Positions 41,801 to 52,500 of a DNA stretch of 64,000 bases are shown here, one piece after another (within the stretch, counting starts at the first letter, position 1; each line of letters begins with the position of its first letter). The stretch lies in assembly GCA_013398055.1 (NCBI GenBank), contig VZRS01010758.1:434001-498000 (forward strand). The letters run 5' to 3'. Both the position numbers and the translations under genes were made by a program. This DNA comes from Ifrita kowaldi (Eukaryota; Chordata; Aves; Passeriformes; Cinclosomatidae). The notes beneath the pieces are model-generated. The model was not told the origin of the DNA and made no database searches. It saw only the letters and a program-made list of their open reading frames with translations.

Positions 41801-43905
41801 AATTTTCCAATGACAAACAGCCTTACATATTCCATAAAATGTACATTATATGAATTTTGCTCATTTTTAGGTTTGATCACACTCACATCACTGAAGACTA
41901 AATATGGCCTTTAGCTTTTAAAATAGTTATGACAGGTAATGGCTGGTAACTGCATTAAAGCTGAAAACTTGAGTGGGAAGGTTCTGCAAAGACACCTGCC
42001 TGAAAATGTTACCACGGAAGTCCAGAGTAAGCAGTGCTGAACAATAAAAAACTTCAAATACACAGAAGAATTATCCTTAAACACAAATCTCACATAGAGG
42101 ATTACAAATAATCCCAACAGACTGGCTAAAGCTTTACTCCAAACTAATCCTAAGTATTTTCTTCTTCTTATATGGAACAGCCCTGTAATGGTTTATATCC
42201 TTTAAAGAGAAGTTTAGAGCATTTATCCCAAGTAGGGGTATCAAGACAGAAAAGCACTGAGTACCCGGCTCAAACAGGAAAATGGAATAAGTGGCAAACA
42301 AATCTCTCATGTACACCCACAGTACAATACAGGCATGAGATACACATACACTAATACAGCGCGTAAGTGCTGTACAGCAGTGAAAGTGGGGCTATCCACC
42401 ACTTTCCTCTGCCATCTGTGAATTCTAGCTTATGGAAATTGGTCCTGCTGTTAATCCTCTCCACCAGAGTTTCTTCTCTCCATCTCCCCCATGGGAAAGG
42501 AAACCACAAAAAGCCAATAAAAAAAGCAATGCAGCCAAGAGAAATGGGCTGTTCTGCAAGTAATAATTTTACTACAAACTACTCTCCAGAGAGAGAGGAA
42601 TTGAGAGGTCACTGAGGAGTGACTTCCCAAAATATTACCTGTTCAAAAGATTTTTTTCCTGCACCTTCCTTGGTTAGTCTGCTAAAGAAAAATCACCTCC
42701 TCTAGACTTACTGTTCCAATTTACACAGTCAACCCAGATTTCCCAAGGTGATGCTGCTAGGTGCTAGAAAAGAAAAACTGTGCTGAATTAAAAGTTTTGG
42801 CAGATAAGACTTCTTAGTTTGTTTGGAAAAATGATACTAAAGAGTACAGAGTTTAATAAAAAGGAATGGCTCTTCTGAAATCTCATTAGAATCTGTGACT
42901 TATAGATTAGATGTAGAACATGCAGTACCTCTAAATACTACTTAATATTTCAGCATTTACATTTACTTTTAAATGGTTAATGAAGAAGACGAGCTTCATC
43001 TTCAGCTTGGTAAATGTAAGATATTTTCCAGTTGTCACAATATAGTAGAAAGCATTTATTCAGTTCTAAGCAGTGCTAATAAAAGATCTTTGCTGCCATT
43101 TTCTAGCAAGACATGCTACCAGCTGTCCCCTGGATAATGTAAATACATGCATGTGACTTACACATACAGGGACAAAAAAGGGAGTCTAAATTTCTATAAT
43201 TAGTAATTTTGGGGGTTTAAAATATATCTTGATTTTAAAAATAACTGTTCATTACCTTGTTAAATATGTTCTCTGGGATGATCTTTAATTTTTAAATATT
43301 GACAAAAATCTAAGAATTTTGACAAAAAATATTCAGTTGAAGAATTATTTTCACTGCCACCTTCTCAGCTCATAGAACTTCCTTCCTGCAATCTTTCTCC
43401 CCTCCCATAATTTCACAAAACCCACTTAGTTATAGATTCCTTTACGGGATAATTAGCTTTTAAAAGCTTAAACCAGATGTGTCTTCTATACTTCATTATT
43501 TCACATACACACAGAGATCAGCAGTGACCTTCAGGGTTGAACGCATGAGGAATGCACAGCCTCTAAACTAACTTACTAGCTGGTATCTTAGGCACACGTA
43601 ACATGTATATGCAGATTCTTACCAGAAGGAAAATCTACTTTTAAGATTGAATAGTGAAAAATTTTAAAGCATCTTATGTTGTCTGATCTTCTAGAATACG
43701 AGTAGTCAGTGGAGCAACATAGTAAAGAATGCCCATTAGATAACAGAGCAATAAACTACCAAAATATTTTACAGAAAAGCTAGTTCACTATTTTATTACC
43801 ACTTAGGACTAAAAAGAGAATTCTTACATGATCACTTAATACTCCTGCAGATTTGTATTAGCTTTCCTGGTCCTTGGTCATAACAATTCACCTACCTGCA
43901 AGAGG
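38871..43905. other. AT-rich unique sequence
   Basis: Apart from the G/T tract at 41205-41254, no gene, repeat family or structured element is recognised here. Confidence 0.5.
41205..41254 (+). repeat. G/T-only tract with G-quadruplex potential
   Basis: The plus strand is almost purely G and T, with G runs of 3, 4, 5 and 5 bases at about 41220-41222, 41224-41227, 41231-41235 and 41250-41254. The last loop is long (14 bases), so folding would be weaker than for a canonical motif. The poly(G/T) composition contrasts sharply with the flanks. Confidence 0.75.
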
Positions 43906-44046
43906 TTAAAAATTACTCCCAAAACATTTGATATCCCACAGCATCACGGAGTGCTTCAAGGCGTTTTCCTCCGGAAGTATTTCCTGTGCATATTGCAGTT
44001 GCTTGCTGCGAAGCACCAACTTTTCCAAAGTTTCCCTCAAATTCTG
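43906..44046 (-). CDS. Candidate C-terminal coding segment, coiled-coil-like, unknown
   Basis: On the minus strand a frame runs from 44046 to a TAA at 43906-43908. The 46 codons start QNLRETLEKLVLRSKQL and are rich in Leu, Lys, Glu and Gln with an amphipathic pattern, as in a coiled coil. A second frame (ATG at 44050, stop at 43913-43915, 45 codons) is also open. Four CpGs lie within about 80 bp of otherwise CpG-poor DNA. A good donor (TTGCAG/GTAGGT) follows 43896, but both frames stop before it. No convincing pyrimidine tract precedes the segment. It could be a last exon, a pseudo-exon or a conserved non-coding element. I do not recognise the protein. Confidence 0.25.
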   Translation of the reverse strand, partial: QNLRETLEKLVLRSKQLQYAQEILPEENALKHSVMLWDIKCFGSNF

Positions 44047-45299
44047 TCATCCCTTTCTTCACCTAAGGTCTCTTAGGCATAAAATAAAATTGCACTGAAT
44101 CTATATTTTAAAAACAGTATTTATAAAATTAAAGTGTCACATTTTTCTCAATATTCAGTATTTTTCTATCATTATATGGAAAAATATTCACAATATTTGT
44201 CACCTCTTTGAACAAAAAACATGTAAAAACATTAAAATAAAGTGGTTAGGAATTTGAATATCACCCATGCTGCTGAGGTTTGGTTTGCAAATAATTACTG
44301 GTATTTTAGAGTCTGATCTCTAGCAGCATTTTAAACTCCATTTAAAAATACAAATTCATTCATGTTACTATATTAGAACATAGAAATAAATAGAGATAAC
44401 ATACGAAAGACCTCTTGCCTAGGGACTGACCTTTTCAGGCTTATTCCAGTACTTTACTTGCTCCTAGTTATTGTTCAATATTCCTTTCCCAAGAGCACAT
44501 TAATAATATTAAAAGAAGGCTAACAGCTTTGATAGCTGATTTAGAGGTTCAAATTCTTTACTGCAGCAATGAGATGGTTTTTAAAAAGGCAAAATGCCAG
44601 TCATGAGATTCTACCAGGCTATTGGTAAACTACTGACAGCAGCACTACAGCAAATCAATCAACAATGCAAAAAGCTGACAAAGAAAGAAGAAAATAAAGG
44701 CTTGAACAACTTTGCAGTTTACAGGCTTTTGTTGACAAATTGTGCTGCCTAATGAAATTTTATCTTGCATTACAGGAAAATTCCAGATTTTGGTGCTAGA
44801 CCAGGTCAACAGAAATAAATTTCAAATGTAGGACTACATACCAAAGTAAAATGCTCTTTTCAGACACAAAAGAAGAAGGCATAAAAACAGCCATGTTTCA
44901 AAACAGAAATAACTACTAAAAACACTTTTAAAACAAAAGAATTTTGGCAACATTTTCCCCTATTTTTTCAGGTTGCTATTATTTGCATTAGAATTGAAAT
45001 CTACTTGGAAATTAGAAATATCTCAGCTAGGGCTAATTGACTTTGCCTCACATGCAAAAAACTCACTAGATTAAATTACAAGCAATTGGTGGTGTTTTTC
45101 ATTTGAAACAGCCCTCAGTAAGCCTCATTTATAAACAAACAAGACACAGCATTATTAATTTATTAATGGACTCAGTGTAGTATATAATGGCATCATTAAT
45201 ACCAAAGTCACTTCTGTTCATGTAACTAATCAAAATTCCAGGAGGGGGAAAATTATTATGACAAATGTTTGGGAGAAAATATGGAAACCGTGTGTATGC

Positions 45300-45600
45300 A
45301 AATTCTTTAAAGTGCCTGTTGAGGCCCGTGGCTGATGAAGTCCCGACGAGGAACGGCTGCGCACAGCTGTCGAAAGGGAACGGTGGAATCGGCCTGCCCT
45401 CAGAACTGCCCCCGTTTCACACCAGGATAAACCAACTGCCTAAAACACTGCCAATAATTAGCTTTAGAAAATGTCCCTACTAAGTAGGGTTGCTTATTTT
45501 TGTCAGGACCCTTGGGACTGTGCCACAGGGGTGAGGGTCACCCTTGACTGCCCATCCCTTGGGATCTACCAGCTCTTGCTGCTCCGAGAGTTCTAACTGA
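45300..45600. other. CpG-bearing GC-rich block, unidentified
   Basis: A block with several CpGs (CCCGACGAGGAACGGCTGCG and nearby) stands out from AT-rich flanks, and GC-richness continues to about 45600. A plus-strand frame is open over 45265-45483 but has no family motif. I compared it from memory with rRNA and common avian repeats without a convincing match. It may be a decayed transposon, a conserved element or a retroposed fragment. Confidence 0.35.
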
Positions 45601-46171
45601 AACAGACAAGAACATCAAAGTCGAAGACAGATGGTGGAGTACTGAAACAAAGAGTTTATGTTCAGAGAATAAACAGAATTTCCAGCTGCATCTGCCTATG
45701 CACACATTTAAAGAGTTTAGATTAGGATGCAGTTTTTTAAACTATACTGCTAGATTCTATTGCTTACTTGCAATACAGACATTTTACAAGGTTGCACAGA
45801 AACTTCATGGACCTCTTGAGTCCATGGTCAACAATGTCTTTAGCACCTTAATTTTAATTCATGCAATTTTTAAATACCTACTCATGCTGACTATGTTAAA
45901 GTTATAACTAATTCCACTACATGTTGCTCCTTTTTTTTTCTCAACCTGCATGCTTGGGGAAGATAACATCTTTCTGTTGTGCTGTCCCTGCCAAACCTAC
46001 CATCTCCCCAACTCTCAGCCTACAGAGGCAGCAGGAGACACCTCAGCAACGCACCTCCTGCATCTCCTGCAGGTGTGCCTCTCCACGCAGCTTCCCAGTG
46101 ACTCTCAAAATTATCCGAATACCTCCTGAGCGACCACTATTTTGGGACCAGCCATCCTGCAGGAGACTCAC

Positions 46172-46404
46172 CTGGCTCTTTGAGAGCCTGGCTGATGGTA
46201 ATGTATGCACTCAGAAAATATACTGTGGTTGGTAATGAGCCCTGCATAGCAGGTGTGGAGAACAGCCTCCCCCAGACCTCTTTGATGTGCTGCTTCTGAT
46301 TCACCATTGGCTTTAGGAGAGCACTTGACAGCCCAAGCCACATTTCTCTTGGGCAGACATAAAACAGAAACACAGAATTTGTTTTAACATCTTGCAGACT
46401 TTTT
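46172..46404 (-). CDS. Candidate internal coding exon, 233 nt, unknown protein
   Basis: This has the strongest splice signals I found in the window. On the minus strand a long pyrimidine tract (about 46405-46435, TTTGTTTCTTTTACTTG, then TTTCTTTTTGCCAG) ends just before 46404, and the donor after 46172 is the perfect consensus CCAG/GTGAGT. Between them one frame is open for 77 codons with one base left over at each end. The peptide starts KSLQDVKTNSVFLFYV and ends ISQALKEP. It has no motif that I can assign. There are no CpGs, so coding constraint is not independently supported, and a pseudo-exon remains possible. It lies on the same strand as the candidates at 43.9 kb and 62.6 kb. Confidence 0.35.
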
Positions 46405-48018
46405 CTGGCAAAAAGAAACAAGTAAAAGAAACAAAGGTGTGCAAATTAAAGCAATAATTTATAAAATAAAGGTCTTGTCCACCCAACAGCTTTCCAAGCC
46501 ATATATGTCTCCTGGTTTGACAGAGCCCATGCCACAAAGGACCCAAGAGAGGATGCAGGGCAGGGAGAGAGCAGACAGTGCAGGAGTTAGAAGAGGCTAG
46601 AATTAGATGGTGAAAGAAAATGTAAGAGACACTAAGAGCAGAAGCTGAGCACTGAAGGGCTAACAGCACAAGTAAACAGAAAACGCTGTCCATATTGCAA
46701 TAGCTTGGTAAGTTAGGCATTTTCAGCTATTAAAAGTCAATTGACAGCTCAGCCACGTCCTCTATCTCTGGCGCATCTAGAAAGGAAAAGGCTCCCTCTC
46801 CCTCTTTCCTAGGCACATTCCCACTTTTACGTGCAATTTCAGACTCCAGAAACTATTAATATCCGTTACAGAAAGTGCAGCTCCACCAGCCCCTACCTAA
46901 GGTCTGCCCACCTGCCCCATGTCACCCTCACAGCTTCCCTCCAGCTGCCTTAACACCTCTGCCTCATTCAAACCCCTACTGCTGGTACATGTGCCCCTGT
47001 TGAGGCTGAGGCAGAGAAGATAAAGGCTTGTGAGCCCACTGCTCAATTTTTACTAAAAATGCTTGTGAATGCAGACTTCAAACTCTTCAAAATATAATTT
47101 CTCATTTTATAGGAAATATTTCAAACTTTCACCAATTCTGTACAAAGTTAAGGACAAGGCAGAAAAAGAAAAATGGGGACATGTACAAAGACAGCAAATG
47201 TCTGATGCCGTATTTCAGATTCTTAATTTTTCCAAGAACTGTGAAGAGTACTGTGTGCATTTATCTCCACTACTGAGGGCACACATTAGGTCTTTCCCAA
47301 TAAACACAGGTTGCTTCCCCCCATCAAACCAATTCTGCGAACTGTATGAACCCACAGACATGTTCAGCCACTGCTGTCAGCTTTCCCAGAAGGGAAAAAT
47401 AAATAAGGTAAATTAAGAAAAATTCATCAAGGCATCTGGGAATATATACACATATTTCACCCTGAAAGAAGGACAGCAGCAGATGAAAGAGAAATACCTG
47501 TTTATCTTTTAAAAGTCATTCTAAACTGACTTAGCCTAGAAAGTTCAAACCTACTTTCATATGTTGGATTATTGTGAGGATTTGTCCCTCTGATTAGCAT
47601 TGGGATACTAAAAGAATTGATTAACATTTATTCCTGTATAAATTATAACAGCAATTGAGTCTTCCTTCCTATTTGCAATTGATCTGAAAGCAGATGCGAC
47701 AGAACCAGTCCAGAAAAGCAGGATAAAGTAGTGTCCCTAAAAAGAACGGGAAAGTCACAGATCTAAGATGAACATGACTATCAAAAAAGTGAAGCAATTA
47801 ATGTTTCCTGCACATAGCCAGACATCCTTCGTATTTTCGAAGAAGACGTGCAAGGAAATGTCAAAAACAAGAGCATGAGCTGTACTTGATAAGCCAAAAG
47901 AAGGGCTTCCTATAGCAAGAAAGAAGTTAAATTCACTTCCATGTCACTACAAACTGAAAAGCATTTGACATACATTATTCTACACATTATTTTTTTAAAT
48001 TATGGAATTTAAAAACTT
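46405..48018. other. Unassigned sequence, possible intron
   Basis: GC rises at about 46750-47000, but no repeat or coding family is recognised. The remainder is AT-rich up to the LTR insertion. Confidence 0.45.
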
Positions 48019-48024
48019 ACCTAT
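48019..48024. repeat. Target-site duplication, left copy
   Basis: ACCTAT immediately precedes the TG of the LTR and recurs exactly at 49796-49801 after the terminal CA. A 6-bp duplication is typical of class II (ERVK/alpharetrovirus-like) integrases. Confidence 0.85.
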
Positions 48025-48382
48025 TGTGGAGGCCGGTGGGCCTAGGGACCAAGGGACAAAGGGAGTCCATTGGTGGGACCGCCCCTAAGACCAGAGAGCC
48101 TCCCCAGGTTAGGGTGACTGAAAGGTTTCCCCCAGGATGCATTGTTCTACTGTGCTAATGTACCCCAGTTCTGCTTCCCCGGTTGGCCCGTTGGCCTCCC
48201 TGCCCTTTTTTTACCTAATATGTCCCCACTCCAGAAGGCTCTCCCCTCCCTGTTTCCCCCACTGGCCCTTACTCCCTTGCCCCTCCCCCAGAGCTTCCCT
48301 ATTGGCTTCCATTCCCTAGTCCCACCTGTGTACCGCCCCCATGCTCTCAGACCCTTGGTCCCTGATGCTCTCCTCGCTCCCC

Positions 48383-48390
48383 TATATAAA
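48383..48390 (+). promoter_or_regulatory. LTR TATA box
   Basis: TATATAAA in the U3 region. Transcription would be expected to start about 25-30 bp downstream, near 48415, rightward. The same element recurs at 49536-49543 in the second copy. Confidence 0.75.
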
Positions 48391-48448
48391 CCTGGACCCC
48401 ATCATGTTCCTTGTCTTTGTCCCTGGAACCCTTCATGAGCATGGCTAC

Positions 48449-48454
48449 ATTAAA
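48449..48454 (+). terminator. LTR polyadenylation signal
   Basis: ATTAAA lies about 60 bp after the TATA box, as expected for a short R region. The GT-rich segment that would promote 3' cleavage lies further on, in the U5 part (49674-49715). The signal recurs at 49602-49607. Confidence 0.6.
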
Positions 48455-48497
48455 CTCCTCTCGTGGAACCCCATACAAAGACCCTTCCTGGCTCTTT

Positions 48498-49442
48498 NNN
48501 NNNNNNNNNNNNNNNNNNNNNNNNNNNNNNNNNNNNNNNNNNNNNNNNNNNNNNNNNNNNNNNNNNNNNNNNNNNNNNNNNNNNNNNNNNNNNNNNNNNN
48601 NNNNNNNNNNNNNNNNNNNNNNNNNNNNNNNNNNNNNNNNNNNNNNNNNNNNNNNNNNNNNNNNNNNNNNNNNNNNNNNNNNNNNNNNNNNNNNNNNNNN
48701 NNNNNNNNNNNNNNNNNNNNNNNNNNNNNNNNNNNNNNNNNNNNNNNNNNNNNNNNNNNNNNNNNNNNNNNNNNNNNNNNNNNNNNNNNNNNNNNNNNNN
48801 NNNNNNNNNNNNNNNNNNNNNNNNNNNNNNNNNNNNNNNNNNNNNNNNNNNNNNNNNNNNNNNNNNNNNNNNNNNNNNNNNNNNNNNNNNNNNNNNNNNN
48901 NNNNNNNNNNNNNNNNNNNNNNNNNNNNNNNNNNNNNNNNNNNNNNNNNNNNNNNNNNNNNNNNNNNNNNNNNNNNNNNNNNNNNNNNNNNNNNNNNNNN
49001 NNNNNNNNNNNNNNNNNNNNNNNNNNNNNNNNNNNNNNNNNNNNNNNNNNNNNNNNNNNNNNNNNNNNNNNNNNNNNNNNNNNNNNNNNNNNNNNNNNNN
49101 NNNNNNNNNNNNNNNNNNNNNNNNNNNNNNNNNNNNNNNNNNNNNNNNNNNNNNNNNNNNNNNNNNNNNNNNNNNNNNNNNNNNNNNNNNNNNNNNNNNN
49201 NNNNNNNNNNNNNNNNNNNNNNNNNNNNNNNNNNNNNNNNNNNNNNNNNNNNNNNNNNNNNNNNNNNNNNNNNNNNNNNNNNNNNNNNNNNNNNNNNNNN
49301 NNNNNNNNNNNNNNNNNNNNNNNNNNNNNNNNNNNNNNNNNNNNNNNNNNNNNNNNNNNNNNNNNNNNNNNNNNNNNNNNNNNNNNNNNNNNNNNNNNNN
49401 NNNNNNNNNNNNNNNNNNNNNNNNNNNNNNNNNNNNNNNNNN
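48498..49442. other. Assembly gap, 945 N
   Basis: No sequence is available. Any open frame drawn across the gap is an artefact. The length is not a round placeholder, so it is probably an estimate. Two full LTRs would need 410 bp of it (145 bp of the left LTR and 265 bp of the right), leaving only 535 bp for a proviral interior at face value. Confidence 0.99.
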
Positions 49443-49795
49443 AGAGCTTCCCTATTGGCTTCCATTCCCTAGTCCCACCTGTGTACCGCCCCCATGCTCT
49501 CAGACCCTTGGTCCCTGATGCTCTCCTCGCTCCCCTATATAAACCTGGACCCCATCATGTTCCTTGTCTTTGTCCCTGGAACCCTTCATGAGCATGGCTA
49601 CATTAAACTCCTCTCGTGGAACCCCATACAAAGACCCTTCCTGGCTCTTTACCTTTGATCCAGTCCTGGAGCTATCCGTGTGTGTGTATGTGAGGATGTG
49701 TGTGCAAGTGTGGTGGCCTCGCTGAGCGGCTTCCTCCTGGAGTCGCTTTTGGGAAGGCCGCGGCACTTTACCATCCAGCATCCCATGTCGCGACA
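49443..49795 (+). repeat. LTR part 2: repeat of 208 bp, then U5
   Basis: Bases 49443-49650 are identical to 48290-48497. The rest (49651-49795) is the U5-like end, with a GT-rich stretch (GTGTGTGTATGTGAGGATG) and the terminal CGACA. Confidence 0.88.
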
Positions 49796-49801
49796 ACCTA
49801 T
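49796..49801. repeat. Target-site duplication, right copy
   Basis: ACCTAT, identical to 48019-48024. The empty site would read about ACTTACCTATGATAAACAC. Confidence 0.85.
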
Positions 49802-50046
49802 GATAAACACTAAGTCTGAAAATTCTATGCATTCAATAAAGAAAAAAAACCCACTGAATAACAACCAAAAATGTTTTGCTTCTTATTTACTGTTGGGAGA
49901 ACATGCAGTCCATCTCTTAATACCCCAGGAGCTACTGACAGGAAAGAGATTGAAATGTATTCAGGATGTGTGATACTCTCTGTGACAGGGAAATACTTCC
50001 TGGTTAATTCCATAAGAATCTTCCCTGCTATTGGTGGCCTAGGTGG

Positions 50047-50700
50047 TTGATGGAATCACAGAATAATTCAGACTGGAAGGTCATTTGGCCCCAAATCCTC
50101 CTTCAAATTTGTTGTTGAATCTAACTTCCAAGTTAGATCATGTCATTAGGTATGAGCAATATTCAGTTAAGCTTTGAGCATTTCCACTGATGGATATGCA
50201 CTTGCTGGGCACTTTTTCAAATGCTTAATCATTACCACATGTGAAAAATTATTTCCTTCTAATAACTAATCAGTTTTCTCTTGTAACTTGTGCCCATTGC
50301 TTCTCACCCATTACTGTACACTCCTAATGGAGGCCATATCTATAACCTCCCATTAGATAACAGAAGATAGCACTAAGATCATCCCCAAGCCTTCTCTTGG
50401 GCAGACTGAACAAATCCTCTTGTATCATTTCTCTAGCACTCACCTTGGTAACCACATGCTGGACTCCCTTTGAACACCTTTCTTGTGCCGGGAGCCCAAA
50501 GTCGCGCATAGTTATGCAGCTACAGACTCACAAGTGACAGCAACAGATGGAAAAAAAAATAACTTCAACCTGCTCTCTACTTTCTTCCTATTACAACCCA
50601 AAATGGGGTTGGTTTTCATGACACAGATGCACTTGTGTTCATCTTGTCCAACACAATGCCGAGGCCTTTTTCTGCAGAACTGTCCTCCAAACTGCCCCTA
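50047..50700 (-). mobile_element. CR1 LINE, 5'-truncated and diverged
   Basis: The left end reads GGAATCACAGAATAATTCAG followed by ACTGGAAGG, the antisense CR1 3' tail. Antisense CR1 3'-UTR and end-of-ORF2 words follow, such as CTTGTGCCCATTGCTTCTCA, CATCCCCAAGCCTTCTCTTG, GGCAGACTGAACAAATCCTC, then GGTTGGTTTTCATGAC and CCGAGGCCTTTTTCTGCAGA. It is older and more diverged than the copy at 21-22 kb, and no coding frame survives. An insertion or divergent stretch lies at about 50500-50590. Confidence 0.88.
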
Positions 50701-52203
50701 CACACCCTGTGCTGTTGCATGGGATGAGTCACTGGAAGAGTAAAGCCACCACAGCTTTACCAATGGCTTTCCCCATGCCAAAGACCTGAAAGAGAAAGGA
50801 TAAACTGCTTCAGGATAAACTGATGTGAAGTTTAAGAGCTCTGCTGCAGAAAGGTGGATGGATGCTCTACCCCAGCAGCTGTCTTTTCTTTCACATGTCC
50901 ATCCCTGTCCCTAACTAAACAAGCTAAATCCAGAATCTGACCTGAAGTATATCTGATCTTCCTTCTATAATACTGCAGCAAGTTGTTCCATTTGAACAAT
51001 GGAAAAGTACCGACGGAAGAGGATTTATCAGCTTGTGCCACTGTCAATTACTCATTCAGCACTTCAAATTTTAGAACTGCAGACTGAAGGACTGAACACA
51101 AAATTTTATCTAACATATGGAATAAGGAAGTGTAAGAGTCCAAAGCAAAATATTCATAATATGTGAATGCCACAGAACAGGGTGTCAGGATGGGAATTTG
51201 AGGATACAAAAGCCAGTAATACAATTTCCCCCTGTGAAAATGCAATAGATGTGGTACTCAGCCTAAGGACAGAAACTTCACATGCCTTATCCCCACCTCC
51301 CTTCAAAGTGCAATACAAAGCAGAAGGTATACATATTCGGTATGTATATTAAGAAAATTACATTCATCTCCCTCAAACATCTGATAATACATTTGTTATT
51401 TCAATTCTGATTCAGTGGGGTATTTTACCTAGCAGCTATTATCATTTCAAAGTCTTCCCAACTTCTGGAGGCTTCACTATGATCATAGTAAGACTCTATT
51501 TTAAATATTTCCAGATGATACAGCATTGCCCAGAGAATACACCCTTTACAATAAACACTAATGGATCCTACTCTTTAAGCAGCATTTTCTTTTTGCACAA
51601 TATTCAGTATCAATTGCATCCGTTTGGTAGAGCTTATTATCCTAATCATAACGAGCCTCTCTTTCCCCATACCAAAAATTAATGAGGTCCCATTCTTTTA
51701 TGATAATGGATTAAACAGTGGAGTTGTACTTTCCTTAAGGATGGCTAAAGTATAGACTCTCTAGAAAGGAGTGTAGACCCTGTCAATGTGAATGTATTCT
51801 TTAGCTGAGCAAAGAGAGCAGACTTTTTAAAATTCTGTTGCCAGCTAACAGTCCAGCAAACCCTTCATAGAGAAAAAATATGATCTGTACAAAATGTTAA
51901 CGTGAAAGCTTAGCCATGCTTGTAGCATAACATATGAAATGGACAGATGAATGGCTAGCTATGACTCCTGAGCTTCCAAAAATTATAGTTCAATCCCCAC
52001 ATGTATTTTGCTGCTATATTATATTTCTCAATGAATGGCAACCTTTAACTACTCTATATGAACGAAGAAGTTCTAAATCCCTCAAGGGTCCAGCTTTTCA
52101 GTATACACAGAAATCTGTCTCAAGTCTGTCTGAAAAGACAGTGTAGAAACATGGGAATCAGAGAGGAAATGCAACCAAAATTTTGTTTGCAATAAAATGA
52201 AAA
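50701..52203. other. Unassigned unique sequence
   Basis: No gene, repeat family or structured element is recognised. Confidence 0.5.
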
Positions 52204-52500
52204 TGGTACACAGAATAGCTGAGGTTGGAAGGGGTGCTGGCAGGTCACCTAGTCCAACTCCCTGCTCAAAGCAGGGCCAACTACAGCATGTTGACCATGG
52301 CCATGTGCAGTTGGGTTTTAAATGTCTCCAAAGATGGAGATGCCATAAGGTCTCTGGGCAGACTAGTCTAGTCTTGGATCACTTTAACAGCAGTAGAATT
52401 TCTTACATTTAAATTTAATATCCTGTATTTGAATTTGTGCTCTTTGCCTCTTGTCCTGTCTCTGCGCACCACTGAGAAGAGCCTCTCTTAGTCTTTTTTA
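52204..52500 (-). mobile_element. CR1 LINE 3' end, antisense
   Basis: The segment starts ACAGAATAGCTGAGGTTGGA and continues AGGGGTGCTGGCAGGTCACC, TAGTCCAACTCCCTGCTCAA, AGCAGGGCCAACTACAGCA, then the CAAAGATGGAGATGCC and CTTGTCCTGTCTCTGCGCAC segments. These are typical antisense CR1 3'-UTR words. It resembles the fragment at 60.6 kb in the GGCCAACT segment, suggesting the same subfamily. Confidence 0.9.

Larger units (their letters stand above)
48025..48497 (+). repeat. LTR part 1: U3 and start of R
   Basis: This is the first 473 bp of the LTR, from the TG terminus to the gap edge. It is C/T-rich on the plus strand, contains ATTGG (inverted CCAAT) elements and a GC-box-like CCGCCCCC near 48333, and ends inside the region after the polyadenylation signal. 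Confidence 0.85.
48025..49795 (+). mobile_element. Endogenous retroviral LTR insertion split by an assembly gap
   Basis: The insertion starts TGTGG, ends CGACA and is bounded by identical ACCTAT duplications. Inside are U3, R and U5-like parts: a TATA box, an ATTAAA signal and a GT-rich segment. The middle is a 945-N gap, with the same 208 bp at both gap edges. Collapsing that overlap gives one LTR of 618 bp. No gag, pol or env sequence is visible. It is either a solo LTR whose two contig ends were not merged, or a provirus whose 5' and 3' LTRs are each cut by the gap. The 6-bp duplication points to a class II element; the family name cannot be settled from sequence alone. Confidence 0.88.

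Noticed and set aside
45320..45420. Possible rRNA-derived fragment
   Set aside because: Only short word similarities (GGGAACGG, GGAATC) to 28S rRNA; order and spacing do not fit from memory.
46313..46720. Minus-strand frame beginning with a signal-peptide-like hydrophobic run
   Set aside because: Hydrophobic codons follow from T-rich composition, and it overlaps the better-supported candidate exon in another frame.
48341..49591. Long open frames of 350-416 codons on both strands
   Set aside because: They run through the 945-N gap; the undetermined codons make them artefacts.
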